From: Wyeomyia smithii
Lineage: Eukaryota; Arthropoda; Insecta; Diptera; Culicidae
DNA length: 64,000 nt
Assembly: GCF_029784165.1 (NCBI RefSeq)
Contig: NC_073694.1
Span: forward strand, 78,827,542-78,891,541
Direction of reading: 5' to 3'
Shown: positions 22,247-33,879 of the stretch, in pieces
Numbering within the stretch: position 1 is the first letter of the stretch
How the letters are laid out: every line of letters begins with the position of its first letter
Notes under the pieces: model-generated
Database searches by the model: none
Told to the model about the DNA's origin: nothing
What the model saw: the letters and a program-made list of their open reading frames with translations, nothing else
Position numbers and translations under genes: made by a program

Positions 22247-22418
22247 AGCAGCAAGCATCTTTGGTACCTACAACGGTAAATAAACGTCCGTTGCTGCAAA
22301 GAAGAGGAGCTCTGCGAAAGGGAGGAAATTCGTTTTGTAAGGATGTTCAAATTATGTGCTTGGCACTTCGTATTATAAGAATAGTTTTGATTGAACATTA
22401 TCTATACCTATAAAACAA
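22247..22418 (+). CDS. Possible terminal exon, unknown
   Basis: A polypyrimidine tract ending TTTTGTTTTTCAG precedes an open stretch reading QASLVPTTVNKRPLLQRRGA, then basic and hydrophobic residues to a TAA near 22418. AATAAA follows near 22451. The acceptor, open frame, stop and poly(A) signal are in the right order for a last exon, but no upstream exon is identified and the frame may be fortuitous. Confidence 0.3.
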
Positions 22419-22685
22419 GTTCAAACGGTACTTTATTGTTGACTGAAGAATAAATAAAAAAAAGCAAGCTTTTCGCAAATATTTTTCTGTATTATCACGC
22501 ATTTTTCATAAATCATTGTCGTCTGATCTCCAATACGTATTTAATAAACAGTAAAGTGTGGCCCGACGCTAGACTGAGGGGCTATAAACTTGCACAGTTG
22601 CTCGATTGCGTTGCAACTTGCAGGTTTTCATAATTTTTAGTCTATTTTTATGAATCCATTCAAACATACTACATTTCATTGAATA

Positions 22686-22927
22686 GGGTAATCGCTCCAT
22701 TATTCATCTCAACAGCTTGGTGCACCTATATTCATCTTATTTCTCTCATTTGTCCAATTTACCGTCAAATTTCTACAAATTTTTGAAAGTATATCTATTT
22801 GCTTCTCGAATTTCTCAAGTGGCGGAAAGTTTTACGTTGAAAAAATGGTAAAATTTGACGATAAAATGATCAAAAAGGCGTGATGAGATAAATATAGGTA
22901 CTGAGATGAATATAGGAGCGGTTACCC
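22686..22927. mobile_element. 242-bp MITE with TA duplication
   Basis: TA at 22684-22685 and 22928-22929. The inside ends GGGTAATCGCTCC and, in reverse complement, GGGTAACCGCTCC continue into ATTCATCTCA on both sides. The inner arms also pair (ATTTACCGTCAAATTT with AAATTTGACGATAAAA). This fits a Tc1/mariner-type non-autonomous element. Confidence 0.85.
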
Positions 22928-23163
22928 TAGTACATGTGTACATGTTCTTATAAAAACTGAAAGATCTAGGCATATTTATGAGAACAAGCATAACCATACT
23001 GCCTATAAACGAGTCTTTTGTCACAGATGATTATTTTTCTTGTCACATGCTGAACACAACGCAAAAAAATAAATGCATTTTTGATGTTGTAATGGCAGCG
23101 AATGACAAATGAACACTAAAAAAAGAAAATTAAAAGTTCAACTATGGGCAATTCTCGGATATA

Positions 23164-23516
23164 GAGCGGGGGCCTAGTGTGGTTGGTAACGTCTCCGCCA
23201 ACCACGCTCGACGCCTGGGTTCGAATCCCACCGCCGACATAGGTGTCGATGGTTGTGAGGTGGCGTGATCCACTCACAACCAACCCAACTGGTCTAGATT
23301 CAATCCTAGCCGACACCGGGAGATTTTCTGAGGCGAAAAATCTCTGGGATCACGCCTTCCATCGCATGAGGAAGTAAAGCCGTTGGCGCCGGTCCGTTAA
23401 TAAACGGGTCGTGATTCAGGGTCCTGGGTGTGGAGTCGCCTCCCTGGGCGTCGGTGATTGGCCACAACAGTGGCGGAACTAGACTGACGGAAAATAAGCG
23501 AGGATAAAAAAAAATT
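23164..23516 (+). mobile_element. Complete tRNA-derived SINE with 9-bp target duplication
   Basis: The head has an A-box-like TAGTGTGGTTGGTAACG and a B box GGTTCGAATCCC. The body includes GGGATCACGCCTTCCATCGC and the element ends in an A9 tail. TCGGATATA occurs at 23155-23163 and 23517-23525, an exact flanking duplication. It is mobilised in trans by a LINE; the partner is not identified. The intact boxes and short exact duplication suggest a fairly young insertion. Confidence 0.9.
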
Positions 23517-23525
23517 TCGGATATA

Positions 23526-24169
23526 CCAGGCCACTATGGACACGAGATCCTTCACTTTCATAACCTTCAATGTGAGTTTAGAATGTCACCGTAACCAACT
23601 AGTTCAGCCATTATATTGACATCAATAGAATTGAAACTTGCAATTGAATTCTTACTTTTTTTGTAAACTTTAAGTTTTAGTAACAAGTTGTCTTTCTGGG
23701 TTTAAAGTTCCCCTCTATTGCAAAAAATGACGCTCTGAATTGAAAAATGTTTGCTAAAATACAAAATGGTTGCTAAAATACGATTTACAATGGAGAAAGA
23801 TTTCAACAACAAAATAATAATTCTATTATTTGAATCTATGTTTTCTATATACCCTGTCAATTTGGCAGCCCTACAATGTCAGAAAATGAAAATAAATACA
23901 AAAAAAGTTTTCGTTGCATACGGTCTAATTTTTTTCTCAGCGGAATTAAGTGTGCTCTTCAATTGTTGTTTTCCACTAGCAAAAAGTGTTATTGCATCGA
24001 ATATACCTATGTCGAGCAACATATTTTTGATTAAATATCGGTAAGTTTAAATGAGAATTAACGTTATGTAACCAGAAACATTCTTTCATTACGTTCGGTG
24101 CATAACGCTTCCCGTATTTCGGTGGCAAAAGGACTCTTTGTAAAAAAACATTTACTTACATTTCATCTC
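23526..24169. other. AT-rich stretch, no supported gene
   Basis: A 97-codon plus frame (23751-24044) with hydrophobic patches ends at a donor-like CGGTAAGTTT but has no known motif. Not called. Confidence 0.4.
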
Positions 24170-24613
24170 GTTTCCAGCATTGTCCGGAAATCCAATAGGC
24201 GGTCATGGACCGTTCGACAGCTGCGATCGGTGCTAGAGGCTATCAAAAGCGGTGTTTCCGCTCGAGTGTATGAAATTTCAAAGGAAACCTTTTTGCCATT
24301 ATTTATTAGATGGCGAAATGAGCCGTACTGCTCCAATATTGTGGTGCATTTTACCTCATTTGCATGGTGCTTCCTGCCCCTTTGCTGCGGTGCATTTTAC
24401 CCCAGCAAGGGTGCATTTTGCCTCGATTGACGACTTTTATAATGTCTTACACTCACTTAAAAAAATGTGTGTTATTCATTTTTTATAATATTTAAGCATC
24501 GGATGCGAGTTTGAACGAATGAATAAAGGTTTTTATATTTTGATCAATATATAACATTGGTTTTATCTCACAGCTAAACTGGGGTAAAACTGGTGCGTTT
24601 TACCCCAGGAACC
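24170..24613 (+). pseudogene. pogo-like transposase N-terminus remnant plus TIR end
   Basis: 24180-24290 encodes VRKSNRRSWTVRQLRSVLEA followed by IKSGVSARVYEI, which fits the Pipsqueak-type helix-turn-helix that opens pogo/Tigger transposases (RxxW-T, LxxALEAIKxG, S-RxA). The expected Met codon before VRKS is ATT. The frame soon degrades into GGTGCATTTTACC motifs, repeated three times (24340-24420). The segment ends at 24578-24613 with an inverted-repeat-like GGGGTAAAAC...GTTTTACCCC and CCCCTACTA. No catalytic DDE domain remains. Confidence 0.55.
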
Positions 24614-25021
24614 CCTACTAAATGAACTACGGTACGAAGTAGACAAAAAAGACGGTTGATAATTATTTTCACTCACATTCTAATTTAGCATTTTGTGCGC
24701 TACAACAGAGAATGCATTCAGAGTTCAGGAATTTTCAAAAAATAATTGAAGAAAAAAATAAATTGATCGTAAATTGACCGTTGATTAGTGGGTACCTATT
24801 TTTAATTGTATTCACGAGAAAATCGTTGCCTTCCAGTAGTTCTCGAGGCACGAAGTTGGTCCATCTAACAAACCATCGAATCTTCGAATCTCGACTGGAA
24901 TAGTCATTGATATACACTACTCATGATCGTTGATCACGAAATCTGGAGGTAATAACGTTGACATCTGAGAATTGCGTGTTTGCAGCAAAAATGATTTTTA
25001 TTTTTTTAGAGGGTTTTAAAG
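24614..25021. other. Spacer, nothing recognised
   Basis: AT-rich with no repeated or coding signal. Confidence 0.4.
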
Positions 25022-25080
25022 CAATGCCTTGGTGCTACACTCCGATTCGGAGCTCGACCTTCTGTTTATTATACATAAAC
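25022..25080 (-). mobile_element. 3' fragment of SINE family B
   Basis: Reverse complement of the 3' body of 17530-17735 (TAATAAACAGAAGGTCGA and TGTAGCACCAAGGC). Confidence 0.75.
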
Positions 25081-25459
25081 TTCGCGATCAACTGAAGAAA
25101 CGCTTCTTCAAATCACGCACTGAGGACAACAAGCGATTGCTTCACGAAATGGAAGAGCTCTACACCGCACAGTGGTTTAAAAACGTGACCGTCAGCCTTT
25201 TGTGTACAAAAATACCACTTAAAAGCTATAGTGTGTTCGACAAAGTTTTTGCAGATCTTGGGGGAAATTTTTTATGTGAATAAATTTTTGATTAATTCAC
25301 CTAAAAGTGAAATTTTTTTTTCATAATTGCTTATCAGATCAAAATAAAGTCTTCAGCCAAGTTGTAGACAATCTTATGTAGAAAAACTTTGCTGAAGACA
25401 CCTTTGTTCTATCTCTTGAAAATCGACGCAAGGCCGATAAGACACAAGGCCGAGGGGAA

Positions 25460-25765
25460 GTGAGGCGGAATACGGTATTATCGTCATCATCATCTCAGCG
25501 CTCTTTCAATAACATGTATTTCGCTTCAGAGTGTCATTTGGAGAGCAATACACTCGCGGCCTTCGCGTCCATTCGGCCTCGCGTCCATTCGGCCTCACGT
25601 CCATTCGGCCTCACGTCCATTCGGCCTCGCGTCCGTTATGCCTTATGGCAGTATACCTCGTATTCATTATGCCTTACATTCATTATGCCTCGCGTCTGTA
25701 TGCCTAGCATACTATGCCTAACATCCATATGCCTGGCGTCCATATACCTCGTGTCCCGTCCCCTT
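25460..25765 (+). repeat. Minisatellite block 1 with conserved head
   Basis: The head (GCGGAATACGGTATTATCGT ... ACATGTATTTCGCTTCAGAG ... CAATACACTCGCGGCC) is followed by ~13 variants of a 15-16-bp unit, ATTCGGCCTCGCGTCC, drifting to TTATGCCT and ATATGCCTGGCGTCC forms. Block 2 (27842-28140) is the reverse complement with the same order of variants. Block 3 (28484-28745) carries the head inverted. Frames across these are artefacts. Confidence 0.9.
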
Positions 25766-25767
25766 TG

Positions 25768-26515
25768 TGCTTTACAGGAGGATATTGACGTACCTATACG
25801 CTGAAGCACATTAAACAGCATGCAGGTTAATACCACGAAATGCTGCCCCATTATCTTCTGCCGCTTACGCAATCCTTTGCATTTGGGTTGTATAATAGGT
25901 TCCAGCAGTCTTCTCCTAGTAAATGAAATAAAAGATTTGGGTGTCATCATTGACTCTAAGGTCAGATTCAACGGGCATATCTCCATGATTACTGCTAAAG
26001 CATCCACCAACTTAAGTTTCTTGAAAAGAAATACCAGTGCATTTCAGGATATCTACGCGCTCAAATCACTTTACTGCGCTCTAGTCCGCAGCATTTTGCA
26101 ATACGCTGTCGTTGTATGGGCGCCGTATGACGCTGCGCAGGTAAACAGAATCGAAGCTATACAAAAAAAAACTTTATAAAATACGCTCTACGTGTCCTGT
26201 CCCGGAATAACAATATTAACCTTCCGCCATACGAGGAACCAAGTTAACTAATTAACCTGGAGTCATTGGCAGTAAGAAAAAAAACTACTTCACCGGATTT
26301 TTGTATTTAGTGCGAAATTACACGCTGCTGTGGCAATATACCCATCGTACCAACTACGCTTATAACGCACCATGGAATATGTGCTGTTGAGTTTTCAACG
26401 AAGTTTGTGGCGTCTTTGATTTTAACATTAGTAACAGTACTTACAGACGAAGAGTTCAACACCTAGGCTATGACAACATCTGTGCAGATTGACCAATAAA
26501 TTAAATTAAAATTAA
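25768..26515 (+). pseudogene. Jockey-type LINE, RT C-terminal fragment
   Basis: Begins near QEDID and continues NTTKCCPIIFC, then NEIKDLGVIIDSKVRFNGHI (the post-catalytic KxLGV block), KASTNLSFLKRN, LKSLYCALVRSILQYAVVVW and VNRIEAIQKK. A broken tail runs to CCAATAAATTAAATT at about 26510. 5'-truncated after the catalytic centre, so inactive. The left edge abuts the minisatellite block. Confidence 0.85.
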
Positions 26516-26519
26516 ACTA

Positions 26520-26640
26520 GACTGGTTGAACTGACTAGCGCCACGATCCTACTAATACTAGCAGTTCCTCCCGAGCCGAGACTCGAACCTACGATGACTG
26601 GCTTGTTGGGCCAGCATCGTACCTCGAGACCAGATGGAAG
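26520..26640 (-). mobile_element. SINE family B, head-containing copy
   Basis: The reverse complement reads CTGGTCTCGAGGTACGATGC ... GGTTCGAGTCTC ... GTAGGATCGTGGCGCTAG, matching 17530-17650. The 3' body is missing. It sits directly at the end of the LINE fragment 25768-26515. Confidence 0.75.
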
Positions 26641-26649
26641 GTCGTAAAT

Positions 26650-27840
26650 AATGTTCCTAGATATTGTTTTCATATATTTAAAGTAGTGGGTATGAAATTC
26701 AATAGATAGAGCTTTTTAGTCGACCAGTAGTGTTTCGAAAAAGTGAAATTTTGATCGCTTTGAGGCGCCCCTTCCCGAAGTCCGATTGAACTGAAATTAT
26801 GCATGCAGAGGAAACGGCCATTACTCGCTAAATAATTGGTATTTCTTACGAACTAACATTATTTGTTGTTGTTAAATAACTATTTTTATGCAATAAAAAA
26901 GATGCTACACGCTTAAAAATAATTCCAAACTTTGCTCTTTTTTCTCACGCAAAAACGTATATAACCCCTTAAGTAACTTCAAATTAATATGCACATTTGT
27001 GCTACTTAGAATTGGGGGTTTTAATTTGAAAAAATACCTGCTTTTTCTTATACTAATCGATAACCGACCTTTCAGTAGGCATTACGTAATTTGTCTTAGA
27101 TCTCTACGAGTTTTCTTTGATTTTAAAATTGAAAAATTACATTTGTTTTAAGTTTTCACTAACTGGCAAGTAGTGCACAGAGTGACATTGCTGTTGCTGG
27201 CTTTTGGGGAATATAATCCTGATAGTAAGCAAAGTGTCATTTCTGCTGCTGGCTTGTGGGAAATATAACCCTGGTTTGCGTGTCATGACAGGGATGACAG
27301 ATGTGAAGACATGTTTCAATATTGAAAACATTTGAGCGCGTGTGAATAAGTGGAAGCCTAATAGTCGGTTGATTAACCGTACTCGATTTAATGTGTCACT
27401 GGAAGTTTTGTAAACTTTCAACGGAGACCGTGTTTACAGATTTCCTATGTATAAAGACATTATTTGTGGAGTGTGAATATATTTGAAAAAATGACCTGGC
27501 CTCCCTGTGTCATGATTTCTTGACGGTGGGGTATGTCTTAAAACCACTTACAGTTGTTAAAATTCGAAATCAATTTTTTCAATAGTTTTGCTGTTTAAAT
27601 TAAGAAAAGTCGGTAGAATATGTATTTCTTTTGACATTTCTTACCCCAAGAAAAAATAATATACATACCCCTAAAACACTCTATTAAACTCCTTATAAAA
27701 CTTCTGGTTTGCTGGACAACCAATTGCATAATATCATTGATTTGATTTTTTTTTCCATATGTTGATTCATTTCGTTTTACAACTGATTTTTCTGAATAGT
27801 ATCGATTGAGTATTGTTTGCATTTTTATGATATTTCAGAG
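26650..27840. other. AT-rich stretch with one short tandem duplication
   Basis: No gene. A ~52-bp unit is repeated at about 27181-27232 and 27233-27284 (GCTGTTGCTGGC / GCTGCTGCTGGC and GGGGAATATAA / GGGAAATATAA). Confidence 0.5.
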
Positions 27841-27841
27841 G

Positions 27842-28140
27842 GGGTTGGGACACGAGGCATATGGACGCTAGGCATATGGATGTTAGACATAGTATGCTAG
27901 GCATACAGACGCGAGGCATAATGAATGTGAGGCAAAATGGATACGAGGCATACTGCCACAAAGCATAATGGACGCGAGGTCGAATGGACGCAAGGCCGAA
28001 TGGACGCCAGGCCGAATGGACGCCAGACCGTATGGACGCTAGGCCAAATGGACGTTAGCTCGAATGGATGCAAGGACGAATGGATACAGTGTAGAATTGA
28101 TGCAAGGCCGAATGGACGCGAGGTCGAATACAATGTTTAC
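27842..28140 (-). repeat. Minisatellite block 2 (inverted copy of block 1)
   Basis: Reads ACGAGGCATATGGACGCTAG through ACGCGAGGTCGAAT. In reverse complement it reproduces the variant order of 25560-25765 (ATTCGGCC units, then TTATGCCT units, then ATATGCCT units). Confidence 0.9.
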
Positions 28141-28483
28141 AATGAATACAAATCATCGTGAATATGTGACCCGGATTTGCAATATCCATTATATTATATA
28201 CTCAAATATTTTTTACTCTGCATATGTAGTTCTAGAGCACATGTTAAAGCGCTCTCAATCCGAATGCCCAAAATGTACTGAAAGTTAAGCACGACAAAGA
28301 GACAGGCCAAGAAATTCCATAGGCCAGTATAGAACAGCCTAGTATGTGGTGAGCGGATCGAAGGGGTAAAAGCCTATCGCTCTGAATTACGTATAGGGTA
28401 TTATTTAGGCTTTATGTGTAAATAAAAAACCTTAATCTACCTCTTCTCTTAGATAAGTCCGAACGAGCGGTAGCGAGTGGTAG
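28141..28483. other. Spacer between minisatellite blocks
   Basis: No gene or repeated sequence seen. Confidence 0.4.
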
Positions 28484-28745
28484 GTCGCGAGTGTATTGCA
28501 TTCAATTGACACTCTGATGCGAAATACATGTTATTGAAAGAGGGCTGTGACGATGATGACGATAACACCGTATTCCGCCCAAGTAAGTCTATTCGGCCTC
28601 GCCTCTATTCGGTTTCGCGTTCATTCGGCCTTGCGTCCATGCGAACTCGCCTTCGTTCGGCCTCGCGCCCATCCGGCTTCATGTCCATATGCCTCGTGTC
28701 CGTATGTCTACCGTCCATTATGCCTCGCGTCTGTATGCTTAACGG
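28484..28745 (-). repeat. Minisatellite block 3 with inverted head
   Basis: 28484-28580 is the reverse complement of the head of block 1. It is followed directly by ~10 units such as ATTCGGCCTCGC and ATATGCCTCGTGTCC in plus orientation. Head and array are therefore joined at the other end from block 1. Confidence 0.85.
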
Positions 28746-28943
28746 GTGGGTGAAAAATGGATCTTTGACTGGGCGAATTTTTGGGCATTCAGGGAGTCGA
28801 ATTCGAGGGCTTGGACACCCATTTGGATATTTCTATCAAACACGACTAGATAAGTTATTTTGGCTGTAATGCAACCCGAGTGTGCAACACGATGCAAATT
28901 AGGCACTATACAGTAAATCCTGCATATCGTCGCAGTAACATAT

Positions 28944-29918
28944 TGCCTTTTCTTTTTAAATGTTTGCGATTTACTTTTCTGGTAAGATGGTTTGCGTGAA
29001 TTTGAATTCTCGCTTCTAGCAATTTTGCTTTTTTTAAATGATGTGAAACCTTCTTCTTTTTTCTATTAATTAATAGACAGTAAAACCCACATGCCGGTAT
29101 TTGTTTATCTAGTGATTTGTCGATCGATATGTTAACAAAAAGTTGTATTTGTAATTATTTAAAAGTAATGTGTCAATTTTATATATGACTAGCTTTTACG
29201 TACATCATAATATAATTATTTCACCATGGTAAAAGCAAAATGTATCAAGTATGATTTTTTTGTCACAAATAGAGTGGGAGATTTATAGATCCGTTATTCT
29301 ATTATATCTAAAGATTAAGCATTCAATAGTTGAGTAAACTTATTCATTTTTGCTAACATGAATTTGCAAAACATGTACAGAAAATTTGCTTTAGGCTTGT
29401 CTCAATATGAATTGTGGGTTGATTCTTATTTTTTAGTCATATACAATTGAAGATATGTAGATTCGCAGCTTATTGAATTACGGTCAGGTTCGGATTTTTT
29501 TAATGCATGTTCATTTATTATTTAATTTGTGCATGATCCAGGTCGAATGTTGCGATTTCAGTTTTTTGAGTATTCCGACAACGGTTTTCTTATAATTTTT
29601 CAATGTTCATAGCGCCAGCGATCCAAACATCAATTTTACCATGGTGAAATAATTACATTATGATGTATGTAAAAGCTAATCATACATAAAATTGACACAT
29701 TACTTTTAAATAATTACAAATACAACTTTTTGTTAACATATCGATCGACAAATTACTAGATAAACAAATACCGGCATGTGGGTTTTAATGTCTATTAATT
29801 TATAAAAAAAAAGGATTCATTTCATTAAAAAGAGCAAAATTGCTAGAAACGAGAAGTCAAATTTACGCAGACTATCTTACCAGAAAAGTAAATCGCAAAC
29901 TTTTAAAAAGAAAAGGCA
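28944..29918. mobile_element. 975-bp element with ~285-bp inverted repeats
   Basis: 28944-29234 and 29634-29918 are inverted copies (TGCCTTTTCTTTTTAAA at one end, TTTTAAAAAGAAAAGGCA at the other; inner ends CACCATGGTAAAA and TTTTACCATGGTG), about 90% alike by eye, around a ~400-bp unique centre. No frame and no clear target duplication. Long-TIR non-autonomous DNA transposon; superfamily unknown. Confidence 0.85.
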
Positions 29919-31449
29919 CACCCCTATTTCCACTATGGTTCCAATCAGCTTACGGATTCGGAGAAAAACGTTTCGCGGACGGTAGGGGCAGTTCACCTCG
30001 CGGCTAAAGATAAAATTAGAATTCATAAACACACGCGGGAAATGAGCTCTCGTTGCTTTTACTTACTAGTGACGAAGGAAACAGAAAAACAAACAGGTAC
30101 TAGAAAACAACATACGGTAATGGTATTGTGGAAATAATGTCCGACGATTTCTTATGTTTCATCGTGCTGTCAATATGGTAGCAAACAGACACAGCACAAA
30201 AACACAGCCAAAAAAATCGGTAATATTTTTATTTGTTCTTTACATAACAATATTTACTCTGTAGTGGGATAGCAACCAAAGATTAGTGATAACTGCAGCT
30301 AAAATCCGCAGGGGACTGGGTTATTTTTGAAGTCAGTTTTAACATTGACTAATGGAATACTCTCTGCAAACAATGGTGACAACCTTAATCAATTTATCAA
30401 TATCGTCAGTAAAATGAATTTTTATAAAATCACAGTATCCAAAAATCCACGAAGAAGAGATGAATGTAAAATGCATCACATTTGGTACAGTTTCGGGAAT
30501 TGTTTGAAAAAAACCCAGTATGACTTTCTGTGTTCGCGAGTGAGTTTGAATGTAATGTTTTAAATATATCGGTATAGTTTCACTGCTGGCCACCAAAAAT
30601 TTGTTATTTAGGTTATTTAGAGTGACAAATAAATCCAGCAAATATTATCAAGGTGTATTTTTTCTGAAACATCATGTGTTCGTGTGAATCCATTTCAACG
30701 AATAATAAATTTGAATGAGAAAAGCTGGGTCTCACCGCTAGGTGCATTAATTTGGGTTTTTTTTTTAATATTTTGCGAAAATTCAGTAGAACTTTGTGAA
30801 AACATTACATTATACAATACATGCTATGCTTACGAATTTGAATTATCAGGGAAAACATCATCTGTCATTGTTTGAAAATATCCTTAGGATTTTTATTTCC
30901 AATTAGGTAAACTCAGTTTTCAACGGACACGAGTCTTGATTAGCGCAGATAAACCTATCTATTTTAATCTTGCCTATGTTCGGTAAACCTCACGGTAATT
31001 TAATAATAAGGGCCATTAAAAATATATCTTGATCCCAACGAGCATCCCCTGACGTTACAATGATTGAAAAAGTGTATTCCGAAAGCAACAGGTGTAGCTG
31101 AAGCAGACAAATTCAATTTGCCTTCAATTTGCATTCCAAACACTTCTGATGCTGAAGATGGTTTACAGACTACCAAGATTGACAGGTCCGTCCTAGCAAA
31201 CACGCATTTCTAGAAATTGAAGATCACTGTCATCGTTTAGGAAATTTACAAGCGCTTACTGTGCAAAGTGTTGACACCTCATTCACTTTCAAAATAAACA
31301 TTGCTCGATAGATCGAACGTCATTTTTCACGGTCAGCCACAGTCGAAGAAATTCGACGTTGTATGCTTTTCGATCAGCGGTGGCGTATTTTTAGCTCAGC
31401 GGTTGTGAATTGTTGAACCACTAAAGAGAGCAGCATGAGTGAATCTATA
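29919..31449. other. Mostly unassigned DNA
   Basis: Short frames only. GGGTCTCACCGCTAGGTGCA near 30726-30745 looks like a transposon terminus (compare 12836) but no second end was found. Confidence 0.4.
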
Positions 31450-32584
31450 GGGGTACGGGGGGTAAGCCCGGCCCCCTAAGGAAAATGATTCTTTAGTAGC
31501 ACTTGATGGCGAATATTGTTATATTTCTTTCACAGAATCATTGCCCAGACTGTTTTCTACAAGATATAAAGGTTTTCAGTACTTTCAAACTGTTATTTTA
31601 CAAGGAATAGTGAAGTTTTGAAACTAAGATAAAAACGACGTTTAGCCATCAGTGCGGGTGAAACCGGCACCCCTTGGGGGTAACACCGGCACCTAAGTTT
31701 GTTCATGAATTAACTCGATTTAACTGAACCAATTTGAATTCGAAAACCGCCGAATGAGGGATCTTACATTTTTGTATGTTACTGTTGAAATTGGTTGCTG
31801 TCGGTTAGCTGGTTCCGGCAGATTGCCGGAACAAGTTCCGGTGAACATTATGTATAAACAATGAAAGAATTTGATACTCGGCAAGCCTATCATGTGGCAC
31901 GTTAAATCATATTATTAACTAGTTTCATTGAAGCCAGGAACACATTGACCACACCGGAGCATATTTCAAATACTACCGGAAAAGCCGTCAGTTTTGTGAC
32001 TTGATTCAGTACATTTGACACCTCTAATAACCCTTGGAATCATTCATGAATCACAGAAGAGCTTGAGTGCATGGTTCTAAGTCGATTAATTAATTTATTT
32101 ATCAACGAGACATCGGTAATAGATGAGAAATATGTGTCAGTAACATCCAACTAGCCTCAGCCCATGTCGGGCTTACCCCACTCACTAGGTGACGGTGTTA
32201 CCCCGACAGCACACATTTTTTTTAAAAGAGTGTTTCTACAAATTTATCGCTTCAATTTACCTCAGATCGAATTCCTGTGATGGCTAACAATACAGGAAAT
32301 AAACTGTAGAACAACGAAAAATTATTTTAGTCTTTTCAAATGAATGGAAGCTTAAGTTCCACTCGCGAAAAATTACATCTGTTTACGCATCAGCTGCAGT
32401 AGCGTATGTTTCGTCTATTATTTTGACGTTTGACGTTTCAAGGTGGCTTCGATGTGTCTTAAAGTGTCTAAAATATTAAATACCAACACTTCACATATTC
32501 CAAAACACAGTTAATTAGTGTTTTCTAGTAAAATCCTAGGGGTGACGGTCTTACCCTCAGTGCCGGGATTACCCCCAGTACCCC
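31450..32584. mobile_element. 1135-bp TIR element with TA duplication (pogo-like ends)
   Basis: Left terminus GGGGTACGGGGGGTAAGCCC. The right terminus in reverse complement reads GGGGTACTGGGGGTAATCCC, then CGGC in both. TA lies on each side (31448-31449, 32585-32586). Related G-rich motifs repeat inside (GGGTGAAACCGGCACCCC near 31660, GGCTTACCCC near 32167). No transposase frame. The TA duplication and G-rich ends suggest a Tc1/mariner/pogo-type non-autonomous element. Confidence 0.85.
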
Positions 32585-32586
32585 TA

Positions 32587-33513
32587 CCTATGCATATACA
32601 CTAAAGTGGATGGTACATTGGTGTTCTATATTTCATTAAACCATATGAAGTGATTTCGGCTCTCTGGAATCTCGCTGTAACAACTATAACTGTTGATTTA
32701 GAATGTAGTTATGCCTCAGGGGTGTACATCAACACCGCATATAATGAATGTATATCGAACAGACTTCCTGAAATCTCGCTCGCACAAAGAAGAGACAGTG
32801 TGCTTTGCGCTGCAAGTCTCGTTTCTCATTCAGTCGCTTCGTGCTGTGTGCAGCGTGCGAGCAAGAAAACTTACCATTCGTACGAGCCATGTCTCGTCAC
32901 ATGGGAATTTTTTTGCGACGTACACGAAGATACCTCGTCTCTCAACTTAACGAGTGCGGTGCATGGGCGACGCGTACTTGAGACAGCTTGCGTGCAAAAT
33001 CTCGTGAGCTCGTCTCGCGAGCTTGCCTCGCATGTTGCTTTGCGCTAATGGTGCGAGAAGGAAATTTATTTTGCGCAGAAGGATACAGGCAGGGGATTTC
33101 ATGTTTTTTTTATTTACGATGTTATAGCAGCATGCATCAAAACACCGTTAGAATTATCAATGATAAAACCTAGGTAACTTATTTATCAATTCAAAATTCT
33201 ATTATTAATCCATCCAACTTTTGTTAACATGAATTAAGAATGTTTTGTTACTATACTTATTATGCTAACGGTACGAAAATGAGTAATATTTTTCTTTTCA
33301 CCGGATGCAGAGTATTACGTTGGTTAATAGAAGTGTTTCTTTCGTCGGTTTAGATGTCATTGACTATCTTATGATAGAACTCTGTTTTGTAGTTCTAAGG
33401 ATAAAAAATGGGGTTTGAAATTACAACATAAGTTTTTCGGGAGTTAAAAATAGTAAAACCATTGTTTATATTTTCTAGTACATGTTGATGTTGGATAGAA
33501 TTTTCGAATTGAG
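32587..33513. other. Non-coding stretch with CTCGC-rich repeats
   Basis: 32650-33060 is rich in TCTCGTCTCGCGAGCTTGC-like words also seen at 34290-34570 and inside the MITE at 35125-35816, suggesting a shared but worn repeat. Frames here overlap in several phases with no known motif. Confidence 0.4.
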
Positions 33514-33755
33514 TACACTAAAGTCGCTTTTTATGCCGCGTAAAAAACCGCGTAAATTCCGGAATTCGCGTAAAAAAAACCGCGTAAATTCTGCAATCCG
33601 AGTGAAGAGGAACCGAAATCCGCACGAAAAAAATACCGCGTAAATTCCGGAATTCGCTTGAAAAAACCGCGTGAATTCCGGAATCCGCGTAAAAAAACCT
33701 AATAAATTCCGGAATCCGCGTAAAAAAAGCCGCCTAAAAAGCGACCTTAGTGTAT
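33514..33755. mobile_element. MITE filled with a CCGCGTAAATTCCGGAATCCG minisatellite
   Basis: The ends TACACTAAAGTCGCTTTTTA and TAAAAAGCGACCTTAGTGTA are near-perfect inverted repeats. The inside is five or six copies of a ~38-bp unit containing CCGCGTAAATTCCGGAATCC. A bare copy of the terminus (ACACTAAAGTCG) is at about 58524. Confidence 0.88.
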
Positions 33756-33879
33756 AGATATTGCAAATCAGGATCTGAAGGTTCGTGATAATCTGATCGT
33801 AGTAATATAGTTTTGTGAATTCTTCCGATTAATACACCTTCAGAAGGGTCTGACGGCATATATCGTATGTAGGTACGGT

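Noticed and set aside
25636..26010. 124-codon minus frame
   Set aside because: Antisense shadow of the minisatellite and a LINE fragment.
25560..28745. CRISPR-like array
   Set aside because: Units of ~15 bp abut without spacers, diverge gradually, and the genome is eukaryotic.
32650..33173. 132-, 79- and 61-codon plus frames
   Set aside because: Overlapping phases in CTCGC-rich repeat sequence that recurs at 34.3 and 35.3 kb without keeping a frame.
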